Shown: in pieces, positions 38,930-48,723 of the stretch | Position numbering within the stretch: the first letter of the stretch is position 1 | Layout of the letters: each line of letters starts with the position of its first letter | Assembly: GCF_030272615.1 (NCBI RefSeq) | Contig: NC_081410.1 | Location: 114,670,433-114,734,432 of the forward strand | Source: Cryptomeria japonica | Taxonomy: Eukaryota; Streptophyta; Pinopsida; Cupressales; Cupressaceae | Direction of reading: 5' to 3' | Length of the DNA: 64,000 nucleotides | The notes under the pieces: model-generated | Database searches by the model: none | Told to the model about the DNA's origin: nothing | The model's input: the letters and a program-made list of their open reading frames with translations, nothing else | Made by a program: the position numbers and the translations under genes

Positions 38930-40439
38930 TTTGTTTCCAAAATTTTGTTTTGAAAGAAAATTGATATTTATTGATGATTTGTCAGGTGAATTGTCATCAG
39001 CCTAAAAAAAAGGTGCTATGAATTATTGAAATTACCTAGATCTTATGAAGTTTGTTAGAATCCGACTACAAATTTCTTCTAATTATAATCATAACATTTC
39101 TTAAATCTCATACAATTCAAAAATGTTCATATATGAAATTTTTAAGCTCACTAGAAAAAGCTTAATACCATTGTGATTTATTTGACGTATGATTTTTTGA
39201 GCAATTTTGCTTTTCTCACCTAACAATAAAATTCTTAAAAATAAAAGTTGATCATACAATACTTCATCATAATCAAAAACATAAATTTTTTTGAAAATAA
39301 TAAAAAAAACACAATTTAAAAAAAGAAGTTAAGACTCTTGAATTTAATAGAGAATGTGCAATTTTACAATCCTCTAAATATATTCACATTATTGTATAAA
39401 ACATATTCAGATGAGACATATTCAAATCACCTATAAAAACATAAAGTGATGCATAAATAGACAGAAACCAATAAAATAATTCTAAAATGTTCATTAAAGT
39501 TAATATCTTTAATTATTAAGCTAACCACCCAAGCATTTCACATCTAATTTCCTAATTTGCTTGATCACTACTTTTTCCATGTGCCGTGCTGAATTTCTAC
39601 ATCGCCTTACAATTTTCCCCCTCACAATCCTTTGCCTTCACAAATTTTTCATCTCATAAATTTGAGAACTTGAACTTTGAAACTATCAATACGGGAATGC
39701 ATTAACCAGCTGCGAAAAATGTACTGCAAACAAATTTGATATTCCTAAATTTATTTAAGTGACAGTGAACTGGGATGACATTGGATATATTCTATCGAAT
39801 AATTGTACAAAATCTACAAAAGATGAACAAAATATATCAAAAATGATACTTCACATTTACTGAGGAAAGCTGAAGAAGAAGAAAAGAACTAACCAAAGGA
39901 TCTGTGAAGGTTTCATGCCTTGTTGAGTTGATCGAGGAAGTCAAAGAAAGCATGGATATTATAGAAATGTTTGAAGTGAATATGAATACTAAACATTTTG
40001 ATGATAGATCATAGAGTGTGATTCGAAATGTTGATAAATAAAATCACACAATCAAATTCAAAAGTATTTAAGGTATAAAAATCTGATAATATAATAAACA
40101 TTAAAATGAACTACATTCAAATGAAAATTTATTTGACATTTTCCACCTTCTGTAATAGCAAATATGATAATTGTGAATCTTCTTCAGTTGAGGTTATACA
40201 GAGGTTGTCTTCTTCCAATTCCATGGAGTGCCCAAATAAAGAGATTAGAAAGCCCAGAAACTTAAACAAAATGGTTGGCGCAAGAAGCTGTGTACATGGG
40301 AGCTAATAACAAATGATTAGCTCTATTGCAAAAAGAGATTTGTGCTTCTAGAAATAATACTAGACTAGTTTTGAAGCCGAAGGCAATAAAAGCAACAAAA
40401 ACTGTCTTATTCTCCACATTTCTCATACTCCATGAGCTG

Positions 40440-40615
40440 TTAGGACTCTGAAAAGTAAGTCCCAAAACCCATATGCCAATGTTTTTGATAAGAAATGTTT
40501 TCCCCGAACCACCCATACCAACTTTGAATTTTATGGCCATTGCCCTCTCGATGTGATTTTGTGGGCACCAGACAATATTTATTCACCATTGTTGATGCCA
40601 TGAACTTAACTGCCA
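40440..40615 (-). pseudogene. Exon-like conserved segment, paralogue 2
   Basis: The minus-strand leader reads AVKFMASTMVNKY. Downstream, a 92-residue frame (40,540-40,262) starts MAIKFKVGMGGSGKTFLIKN. The GMGGSGKT string looks like a nucleotide-binding P-loop, but the equivalent bases in the other two copies read GMGGSGRIY and GMGGSGKIY, and no other NTPase motif follows. I therefore treat it as a decayed exon of an unrecognised gene family. It may be noncoding. Confidence 0.3.
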
Positions 40616-40869
40616 GACGGATGGAAAATATGACTCATATTGATCTGTTGATCTGACGTTGGATAAAACAAGAGAAAGCTCGAAAAATATATCGTTTCAT
40701 GTAAGTTCACTTTGAAACGCTTTCGACACCTGACTGATTTGACTATCTGTTTGCTTCGACAACATATATGTATACGCTTAGATATCTCTTTCTCAATATT
40801 AATTTTGAAGCTAACAATTTTTTTGTAACTTTCTTTTTCAAGTTTTTTTCACATTCTGCACAGAAGTGC

Positions 40870-41010
40870 AGAACCCATATGTAAATTTTGCCTGAGCCGC
40901 CCATACCGGCTTTGATTGTATGGCCATTGCCCCAGGGATTTGATTTGATTTGCCGGGCAGAAGCCGAGATTTCTTCACTCTTGTTGACGCCATGAACTCA
41001 ACTGCCATAC
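40870..41010 (-). pseudogene. Exon-like conserved segment, paralogue 3
   Basis: The minus strand reads MAVEFMASTRVKKSRLLPGK, the cleanest version of the shared leader, followed by text equivalent to the other copies. It lies about 400 bases from paralogue 2 in the same orientation, so these two are a local tandem duplication. Product unknown. Confidence 0.3.
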
Positions 41011-41419
41011 AGAGATGTAAAATATGACTCAGATTGATCTCGAATTTGATAAAACTTGAGAATATTTGAAAGCTTTTAAATTAGCAGTGATGCGACATAA
41101 TGGTTCTCCAGTAATTCACTCCAACACGCTTTCAGGATTGTAGCGTGACTGACTTGACTATCTCTTTACTTGGACAACGTAAATGTGTACGCTCAAATAT
41201 CTCTCTTTGAAGATTTTCTGGGCACTTTCAGATCTCAGCTCGCAAGTGGCCTGTGTACCTACTCACAGTAAATGCTCAAATGATACACTCAAATCTAGAT
41301 TAACGCATTCAAATTGCATTGAATTGGAACCGATGTCCCTTCATTTCCTGTACGATTTGTCAATTTGAAGTTGTCATTTGTGTCACAATCGAAGCTTTAT
41401 GAGGTTGAATCTTAATGTG

Positions 41420-41515
41420 TTGTTCTTCTCATATTGATCATGGTTCATAGATTGTGATTCCAAACGTTGATGCAAAAGCTCTCACATAGTTTAATCCATA
41501 AATCTTGCATAATAT
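41420..41515 (+). mobile_element. Short Penelope-element 3'-end insertion
   Basis: About 100 bases here ('gttgttcttctcat', 'cgttgatgcaaaag', 'gtttaatccataaat') match the last part of the Penelope insertion at 43,108-43,205. The paralogous copy A at 54,270-54,300 goes from 'gaggttgaatctt' to 'caattgtattttttt' without it. It is therefore an independent insertion reduced to the element's 3' end. Confidence 0.65.
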
Positions 41516-41941
41516 ATCAATTGCCTTTTTTTCAAAAACTATAAAGTAATGGGGCTATTGACTTTTTTTGGGTGGAGATTAAGTGCTCGGAAAAAAGAGG
41601 TCATAAGTTCAAATCTCATAGGGATGAGATATGTCTAATTTAGATACTAGTCTCATGCAACTAGTATCTAATTTGTGTGGTATAGAGAGACTATAATAAT
41701 TTATATTTATGTTGTGATTTCTATGCTTCACTTTTTGTTTGGAGTGTGACATTCCTTGGAATTCCTCTATTGTTGTGGTATTTGTGTGATAAAAGAATAC
41801 AATATCCTTTTTCTTATCATGTTGATTAATGGCTAGGAAACACAAATTGTGATGAGAGATCCATACCCCTTTCTTTGTAGGAAAGCCTTTGATCATTAAC
41901 TTGGGATGATCTTTTGTTATCCTAATGGCATTCTTAACCTA

Positions 41942-42646
41942 ACCAATAAATTTATCTCTAGAACTTTCAACCTAACCAAGTCCAAGCTCTCCTCCAAATC
42001 TAATTCAATCCAACCAGCTAGCATACCAATAGCCTCCCTCTCTTACATTGAAGGGGTTTCTAACAAAAATTTTAAAATTCTTCGTAAGAAAGACCTTCTT
42101 TGTACTTTCAAGCCTTTCTCAACGTTGAGAAACCTTATCCCTCCTCTTAAAGACCCTAGGGACATTTACCTTGAGTCAAGCGTCTACAAAGTTGTGTGCT
42201 CTTGCGGCAATCCCTATATAGGTGAAACTGGTCACTCTTTCAAAACAAGATTGAAAGAGCACAATGCTGACATCAAACACGAACATGCCCTAAAGTTTGC
42301 CTTGGCCGACCACTCTTCCTCTACCAAGCACCATATCTGTTTAGAAGATGCGCGTATCTTGTCTAAGGAAGATAACCTTTTTAAGAGAAAACTCAAGGAA
42401 GCCATCAAAATACATAACCACCCATCTAATCTTAATAGAGATGATGGGTGGAACCTAAGTTTCTCCCATCTCTCCCCCTTCCCTTACTTGTTCTGTCTTA
42501 GGGATTTTCTTTTTCTGTCTTTCATTCTTTGTTCTTTCTTGCTATGCTTCGTTGTGTTGGTTTCTTTTTTGTTCTTATATATATATATATACTCCCTCAT
42601 TCTTTTATATATTTGCACATGTGTGTGTGTTTGTGTGTCCATATAA
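41942..42646 (+). pseudogene. Penelope-like GIY-YIG endonuclease domain, partial
   Basis: The open frame reads from the insertion's left edge to a stop at 42,644-42,646; the ATG at 41,906 lies in flanking DNA and is fortuitous. It begins in the linker after the reverse transcriptase (TLRNLIPPLKDPRDIYLESS) and enters the endonuclease with VYKVVCSCGNPYIGETG, which holds the two Tyr-containing strands and the Cys-X-Cys of the Penelope subtype. KTRLKEH carries the conserved Arg, and FKRKLKEAIKIHNHPSNLNR carries the catalytic Glu and the Penelope C-terminal signature ending NRDDGWNLS. The domain itself has no stop or frameshift, but without reverse transcriptase this copy is inert. The hydrophobic tail after about 42,480 is read-through of T-rich DNA. 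Confidence 0.85.
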
Positions 42647-42915
42647 ATACTCGTATATATGTACACACACACATTTATACACTCTCACGTGCATAGATAT
42701 TAATAAATGTACTCACTCTCACATACTCACAAACACTCTCACATTTTTATTATTATTTATATTTTTATGCACTTGTATCTTTTTCATTTTTGTATTATTA
42801 TTATTATTTTTTTTATTTTATCTTCTGTTTGTATATGTATATATACACACATGTACACAATCTCCCACACACATAATTTTATTTATATATATATAGATGT
42901 GTGTGTGTGTGTGCG
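42575..42915. repeat. Microsatellite-rich 3' untranslated part of the Penelope element
   Basis: Runs of TA, TG, CA, TTA and TC units alternate in this 340-base stretch, including (AT)n at 42,577-42,590, (CA)n near 42,664 and (GT)n at 42,898-42,912. Several overlapping frames here are shadows of the simple repeats. Confidence 0.85.
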
Positions 42916-43123
42916 TGCATCTTTATTAGGTGTTAGTATTGTTTCTCTATTTATTTTTTGTGGTATTTGGTTTTTTAATTATTTTAATTGTTTTTGGTTT
43001 GTGGGTCTTTTGTACTCTTTTCTTTTCTCTCTCCTTGAACTATGTGCCCCCCTCTCCTCTGGTCTTTTTATTTAGTCTTGGTTTGCAATCTATCATTTAT
43101 TTCTCTCAGTTGTTCTTCTCATT

Positions 43124-43205
43124 CTGATGATGGTTCACGGAGCGTGACCTGAAACATTGATGCAAAAGTTTTCACATTGTTTAATCCAAAAATATTGACA
43201 TAATA
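43124..43205 (+). ncRNA. Hammerhead-ribozyme-like motif in Penelope 3' end (candidate)
   Basis: CTGATGA at 43,124-43,130 is followed by a hairpin (GGTTCACG/CGTGACC with loop GAG, 43,132-43,149) and GAAA at 43,151-43,154. Penelope-like elements of many eukaryotes carry hammerhead ribozymes with exactly the CUGAUGA / stem II / GAAA order. Two homologous copies lie at 41,434-41,470 and 39,998-40,030. Against it: an extra base precedes the hairpin, and I cannot place a standard NUH cleavage site with a good stem III. A decayed or misread motif is possible. Confidence 0.35.
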
Positions 43206-43249
43206 TTAGCATGCACTGTGGAAATACAATGAATTTGATTCTTAACCTA

Positions 43250-44151
43250 GTCAAAGCATTATTGATTTGACTGGATGGAAACTTGTGATTGATTTATATT
43301 AAGGGAGTTTATTATGGAGTACTTCCTTGAGTAAGTGGAATTAACAATCCCTTCTATATGCATCTTGAGCTCGGCCTAGAGGACTCAACAAGCTTTGCAA
43401 AGATCAAGCAAGAGTTAGTGAGGTTGGTGATTGGTGATAGCCCATAAAGGTTATTTGATTGCCTAATAAAGAGATTTTGGATGTGCATCATAATGTCAAG
43501 AACATCCATAAAAATTTCCTTTATCTCCATTTAGTGGTGGTCCATTCTAAAGGTTTGTTACATGTGACCAACTCTTAGAGTTTACCTCTCTTGATCGTCA
43601 TATGGTGGTCCACTCATTGAAAATCAACGGGGCTTAATTATTTTCTCTATCTAATTATGTGAGTGATATTTTGGTAAGCCTTAAGTCAATTGTGGTAGGA
43701 GCATAGAGATGGTAAGATGATACAATTTGGATATTAGTTGCACGAGTGGCACAAGGTGGTGTAGATTCTAGAGTTGGTCATTGAGATGTGGCCCATAAAA
43801 AGTAAAGTGTGTTTTGTTTATGGTTTTTAATCATGTTTTCCATTGTTTGTTCTTCCTATTTAACCATCTTCACCTACATATGATAGGGGGCTTCTCTTCT
43901 TTAGCTTATGCTTCTATTATAATCTCTATTTTCTTGTATTTTGAGTAAAGGCTCATATAGAACCCATAATATTTGGTCAAATGTGTGTACATTAGATATG
44001 TCAAATGCTTATAACCCATAAAATATTTAGTTGTTTCCATTAAATTTATAATAATTTTAAAAATTATAAAATTTATATTTTAATTTTTGATCTTTTTCTG
44101 CTTTTCTACTTTTCTAGATTTTAATTTAGGTGTAAACACCTAAAATTGACT
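43250..44151. repeat. Long dispersed repeat unit, copy B, between Penelope and the inverted-repeat element
   Basis: Aligns with 55,470-56,365, sharing 'gtacttccttgagtaagtgg', 'aagctttgcaaagatcaagc' and 'ttctattataatctctattt'. No coding potential. Confidence 0.85.
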
Positions 44152-45026
44152 AGGGGGTAAGTGCACAAAGATGGTGGTAAAAAAGGAGGGTATAAGTGGA
44201 CACTTTTTTTCGTAAAATCAGGTGAGCCTAAACTTGGAGGCAAAATTTGAAAGTAATCCACTCAAGATATGAAGATAATCAAAGAACAAATATTGTATTA
44301 CTCTCAATCTAGTTTCAAAACTACTAAACTTTTTCAAAATTGGATAAGATTAAGGGGGTCAAATCCTTCGCGCATGAAAAAATAAACCCTGATTTTTTTA
44401 GAAAAACATAACATAGTGTCTGACGTGCACATAAAAAAAGTCATAGTTAGATTTAGTATTTTGACAAATCCTTTGGTAGAAAGATAGTTAAGAGTGAAAA
44501 CTAGAAGATGTGTATTTTTTTGTAATTTTTTGTTTAGTATTTATTTTATTATGATTTTTCCAATCGAGCACATCCTGAAAATTAGGTACCTGTTCGTATG
44601 CGAAGCATAAGTTGCACTAAAAATATTGAAAATACAATTTTATTTTTTTAAAATTGTAAAGAATCGAGTGCACTACAATAATATATAAAAAAATTTAAAT
44701 TTGGATAAGTATATCAAAATTTATTAAAAAAAATGGTGCATGTATGTCTGTGAGAACTATGGAGACACTGGTAAAATAAATTCAATAATAATATGTTATT
44801 GTTGTTCAAATTTTAAAAAAATATATGGTTAGAAAGCTCAGAAGATGGGTGAAAATATGGTGGCAATTTTAGAAATACCCACTTGATGAAGTGTAAACTT
44901 GATGATGACAAAGTCGAGAAACCAAGTTGATAAAATAAAACATGTCAAAAGGGGGGGAAATGGAGGGAAATCAAACTTCCAAACTGTAGCATTGTCATCC
45001 AGGCCTATTTCCAAGCCTAAACAATC

Positions 45027-45190
45027 AAAAACGTGTACGAGATACCTATGGTATAAAAAGCACGTACGGGGTACTTATGGTGTAAGAAGCGCGTATGCTC
45101 TATCTTAACTATAAAAAGCACGTACACGCTATTTTTACTATAAAAAGCGTGTACACGCTATTTTTACTATAAAAAAGCGTGTACACACTA
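45027..45190. repeat. About 29-bp tandem repeat with CGTACG/GTACAC motif
   Basis: Five to six diverged units of the form 'actataaaaagcgtgtacac' plus 'gctattttt' follow each other. Each carries a GTAC core and a TATAAAA-like string. The similarity to a promoter TATA box is probably incidental. Confidence 0.8.
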
Positions 45191-45359
45191 AGTTTGTTTA
45201 AATTTTGGGAGTGTATAACATGATATTGTATATATAATTTGTGATACATACATATAATATATAAACATATAATATATAATATTTATATATATGTATAGAA
45301 TAATATATAATATATTAAGTATATATACACACACACATGTGTGTATGTATGTGTATTGT

Positions 45360-45494
45360 CTCCCTCTCTCCCCCTCTCAAGCGTGTACAAGGTGCCTCGC
45401 TTTATCTCCCTCTCACTCTCTCTCTTTCTCTCTCTCTCTCCCCCTCCCTCTCCCTCTCTCCCTCTCTCTCCCTCCCTCTCCCTTCCTCCATACC

Positions 45495-45575
<81 letters not shown>
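45360..45575. repeat. CT-rich tract ending in (CT)n
   Basis: A pyrimidine run of mixed CT, CCCT and CCTT units passes into about 37 perfect CT dinucleotides at 45,500-45,574. Ser/Leu- and Arg/Glu-repeat frames here are artefacts. It is complementary in kind to the GA tract at 46,900-48,275. Confidence 0.95.
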
Positions 45576-45577
<2 letters not shown>

Positions 45578-45587
45578 ATATATCTTA

Positions 45588-45775
45588 TTTTTGTTTGCAT
45601 ATAGATGAGGAGATAAGAAGATTGACAAGGTGGTCGGTTTTCTTTTTTCTTTTTAAAGAAGATAGGATATAAAGTAGAACATTTTTGTTTGCATATAGAT
45701 GAGGAGATAAGAAGATTGACAAGGTGGTCGGTTTTCTTTTTTCTTTTTAAAGAAGATAGGATATAAAGTAGAACG
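45588..45775. repeat. 94-bp near-perfect tandem duplication
   Basis: The block containing 'gcatatagatgaggagataa' at 45,597 recurs at 45,691, an offset of 94, and runs to 'ataaagtagaac' with almost no differences, so it is recent. Confidence 0.9.
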
Positions 45776-45834
45776 TTTGAAGAAGATGAACATATTGGTT
45801 TCTTTGGATCATGTGGATGTATTGGTTGGATAAT

Positions 45835-46890
45835 CTTTATGGGTTGTATGGTGTACTAAGGGGTCATATGGTGTCTTATGACCCCTTAGGTGTCTTTATG
45901 GGTCATATAGTGTCCTAAAGGGTCATATAGTGTTCTATAATCCCTTATGACACCATATGACCCCTTAGGACTCCATGTGGTGTCGTTATGGGTCGTATAG
46001 TGTCCTAAAGGGTCATATGGTGTTCTATGACCCCTTAGGTGTCATTAGAGGTCATATTGTTTCTTAAGAGGTCATATGGTGTCCTATGACCCATTAGGAG
46101 GGTCATAGGATGCCATATGACCCCCCAGGACACCATATGACCCATAACAACACTATATGGTGTCCTAAAAGGTCATATGGTGTTCTATGACCCCTTAGGA
46201 CACTATTTGGTGTCATTGTAGGTCCTATGGTGTGCTAAGGGATCATATAGTGTCCTATAGCCCCTTAGGACACCCTATGACCCCTTAGATGTTGTTAGGA
46301 GTCATATGGTATCCTATGACCCCTTAGGACACCATATGGTGTCATTGTGGGTCGTATGGTGTGCTGAGGGGTCATATGGTGTCCTATGACCCTTAGGACT
46401 CCATATGATGTCTTATGTGTCGTTATGGGTCATATGGTATCCTAAGGAGTCATATGGTATCCTATGACCCCTTATGACACATGCATGGATCCCTAAGATA
46501 CCATATGACCCCTAAGAATACCATATGACATGAAAAAACACAAAAAGGATACCATATGACCCCTAAGAATACCATATGACATGAAAAAACAAAAAATGGT
46601 GTCCTTTAATTTTAGGTTCTCCTACGACCCCTTAGGACTCCATATGGTGTTGTTATGGGTCATATGGTATCCTAAGAGGTCATATAGTGTTCTATAACCC
46701 CTTAGGACACCATTTGGTGTCATTATGGCTCGTATGGTGTGCTAAGGGGTCATATGGTGTCCTATGACCCCTTAGGACTCCATATGACCTGTCATGTGTC
46801 ATTATGAATCATATGGTGTCCTAAGGAGTCATATGGTGTCCTATGACCCCTTAGGACACATGCATGGATCCCTAGGATACCATATGACCC
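45835..46890. repeat. Palindromic minisatellite based on GGTCATATGGTGTCC
   Basis: For just over 1 kb, units such as GGTCATATGGTGTCCTA and their inverse TAGGACACCATATGACC alternate, joined by 'tgaccccttagg' or 'ctaaggggtca', themselves inverse of each other. Nearly every base lies in a potential hairpin. An internal block 'gataccatatgaccccta' plus 'tgacatgaaaaaacac' is directly duplicated near 46,498 and 46,549. No protein frame is present. Confidence 0.9.
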
Positions 46891-47105
46891 TAGAGAGGGA
46901 GAGAGAGGGAGGAGTTGGAGGGAATGGGAGAGAGATACACCTAAGAGAGGAGGAGTGTGAGATAGAGAGATAGAGACTAAGAGGGAGAGACAAGAGATAA
47001 ATGAGAGGAAGAGAGATGGAGAGAGAGAGAGAGGGGGGAGACAGAGATAGAGAAACGGAAAGGGAGGGGGAGAGAGATGGAGAGAGAGAGAGAGGGAAAT
47101 AGAGG

Positions 47106-47153
<48 letters not shown>

Positions 47154-47419
47154 AGTGGGGGAGATATGGAGAGATCTAAGAGGTGGATAGAGGGATTGTG
47201 AGAGAAAGAGAGACCTAAGTTGTGGAGGGAGGGAAGGTGAGAGAGAGAGTCTGAGTGAGAGGTAGGAAGAGATGGAAGGAAAGTACAAGAGACTAGAGAC
47301 TAGAGAGAGAGAGGTGCGAAGAGAGGGAGAGAGTGAGAAAGAGAGGTAATGATAAAGGGGGAGAGGGAGAGAATGAGAGAGAGATATATACCTGAGAGAA
47401 GGGGAGAGTGAGTGAGTGA

Positions 47420-47481
<62 letters not shown>

Positions 47482-47754
47482 TAAGATGTGGATAGAAGGA
47501 TTGGGGGAGAAAGAGAGACCTAAGAGTTGGAGGGAGGGAAGGAGAGAGAGAGAGAGAGAAAGAGAGGGTGAGAGATAGAGAGATTTTGAGTGAGAGGGAG
47601 GAAGGGATGGAAGGAGAGTACAAGATACTAGAGAGAGAAAGGTGTGAAGAGAGGGAGAGAGGTAGAGAGTGGGAAAGAGAGGTAATGAGAAAGGGAGAGA
47701 GGGAGGGGGAGGAGAGAGGGAGAGAATGAGAGAGAGATACACCTGAGAGAAGGG

Positions 47755-47794
<40 letters not shown>

Positions 47795-48275
47795 CTTGAG
47801 TGAAAAATAGAAAGGGAGGGGGGAGGTAGGGAGAGAGTAGAAAAGAGATACACTTGACAAAGGAGGAGAGACATGCAGAGAGAGAGAGAGAGAGAGAGGG
47901 GTTGATAGCTAGAGACTTGATAGAGAGAAGTAGAGAGACTTGAGAGAAAGAGAAATGTTGTGAGAGGGGGAGAGAGAAAGAGTGTTAGAGGGAAAGAAAT
48001 ACTTGACAAAGGAAGAGAAAGGGAGGGGGAGGGAGAGGGAGACAATGAGATAGAGAGAGACATTGAAGAGAGGGGGAGAGAGTGATAGATAGAGATATTT
48101 GAGAGAGGGAGAGAAAGAGAGTAATAGATGAAAGAGAGAAAGAGGGTGAGGGAGATGAGAAAGAGAGGGAGAGATACCCTAGAGAGGGAAGAAAGTAGAG
48201 AGGGAGATGCCTAAGAGACAAAAAGGTAGGGGTTAAGGAAGAGAGACAGGGAATGTAGGGAAGAGACGAGAGAGA
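46891..48275. repeat. GA-rich purine tract with internal (GT)n
   Basis: Almost pure purine for 1.4 kb: GAGA, GGGAGA and GAAAGA units with regularly spaced 'acctaagag' or 'acctgagag' interruptions. A (GT)n run lies at 47,426-47,461. Long Ser/Leu/Pro-repeat frames on the minus strand are artefacts. The periodic interruptions suggest an expanded longer unit with GA slippage inside. Confidence 0.95.
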
Positions 48276-48479
48276 TAATGCTGATATGAGCATGTTGATT
48301 ACTGAAATTTGACCAAGTTTGAAATTTATAAGAATACTCTAAAAACTAGAATCTGCATTATAACTCTTACAGATCTGGAACCACTCTCAAACATCCTGAC
48401 AATATATACATAAAATATAACTTAAAGTATAAGAAAGATAAAACACAAAGAGAAATGGACTAATTGCATTTTATTGACA

Positions 48480-48640
48480 AACAAACGCGTACATGGTTTA
48501 CAAACTAAAACCGCATACGGGGTTTTTAGTTTCTAAACCGCATACGAGGTTTTAGTTTTTAAACTGCATATGCGGTTTATCTTTAGTTAGGCTCAGAAAA
48601 ATGAGCCTAAACGCGTACGGGGTTCTTTAAATTTGAAATA
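48480..48640. repeat. Tandem repeat with 'ccgcatacggggttttag' unit
   Basis: Three to four units of about 27-30 bases, each with a GCATACG or GCGTACG core next to GGGGTT. The unit resembles the GTACGGGGT string of the 45,027-45,190 repeat at the other side of the same inverted-repeat element. Confidence 0.75.
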
Positions 48641-48723
48641 CCCCATGCACATTTTGTTGTTTTTCATGTTCTTTTTTGGGTGTGTCCACTTTTCTGACCA
48701 CCATCTTTGTCCACTTACCCCAG

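Larger units (their letters stand above)
23578..38933 (-). mobile_element. L1-type LINE (minus strand), split by a nested copia element
   Basis: Copy A of the host repeat is continuous at about 53,725-53,745, whereas here TTTCCAAAA occurs on both sides (23,569-23,577 and 38,934-38,942), giving a likely 9-bp target duplication. In order on the minus strand it holds ORF1 (DUF4283-like), ORF2 endonuclease, reverse transcriptase, zinc-binding region and RNase H, then a 1.5-kb 3' region. The copia element at 25,546-33,159 separates the zinc-binding region from RNase H. Without copia the LINE is about 7.7 kb, near full length. Its far 3' end reads 'tggtttcatccacttttatc' and then a run of T rather than A, which is odd for a LINE. 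Confidence 0.85.
38934..41929. repeat. Long dispersed repeat unit, copy B, middle part
   Basis: Starts with the right target duplication of the LINE and aligns with 53,735-54,130, then resumes alignment at 41,290 with 54,150-55,460. Copy A lacks the 39,800-41,290 segment that copies B and C share. The exon-like segments below lie in that B/C-specific part. Confidence 0.75.
41942..43237 (+). mobile_element. 5'-truncated Penelope-like element (Dryad-like) with 12-bp target duplication
   Basis: The 1.3-kb insertion is bracketed by perfect ATTCTTAACCTA repeats (41,930-41,941 and 43,238-43,249). Copy A of the host repeat (near 55,450-55,470) lacks it, apart from a small extra indel at the junction. 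It contains the C-terminal GIY-YIG endonuclease region, then about 260 bases dense in TA, TG and CA microsatellites, then a conserved 3' end. The reverse transcriptase core is missing through 5' truncation. Endonuclease-positive Penelope elements are known in animals and conifers but not as a general plant component. Confidence 0.85.
44152..48722. mobile_element. 4.6-kb non-autonomous inverted-repeat (fold-back style) element
   Basis: The left end GGGGGTAAGTGCACAAAGAT (44,153 on) is mirrored on the opposite strand by GGGGTAAGTGGACAAAGATG at the right end (reading back from 48,721). Similarity extends about 45 bases, through AAAGATGGTGGT and a GTGGACAC segment. Copy A has neither end: near 56,355-56,380 it reads from 'aaacacctaaaatt' to 'cctaatggtgtatc' with only a few bases between. 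No transposase was recognised. Inside are tandem repeats, a CT tract, a palindromic satellite, then a GA tract, so left and right interiors are partly complementary. I could not find a clean target duplication, so the superfamily is unassigned. Confidence 0.6.

Noticed and set aside
40262-40540. P-loop NTPase suggested by GMGGSGKT
   Set aside because: The equivalent positions in two paralogues are not GKT, no Walker B or other NTPase motif follows, and the frame is short.
41906-41941. Endonuclease protein starting at ATG 41,906
   Set aside because: The first 12 codons lie in flanking repeat DNA outside the Penelope insertion.
42552-43127. Tyr/Ile/Phe-rich frames after the endonuclease
   Set aside because: They are shadows of TA, TG and CA microsatellites in the element's 3' region.
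45283-45672. Ser/Leu and Arg/Glu low-complexity proteins
   Set aside because: Six overlapping frames on both strands all come from the CT tract.
45835-46890. CRISPR-like array
   Set aside because: Units are palindromic and abut without unique spacers, and the context is a plant nuclear genome.
46977-48293. Long Ser/Leu/Pro-rich proteins up to 256 residues
   Set aside because: They are artefacts of a stop-poor GA/CT tract; several frames are open at once.
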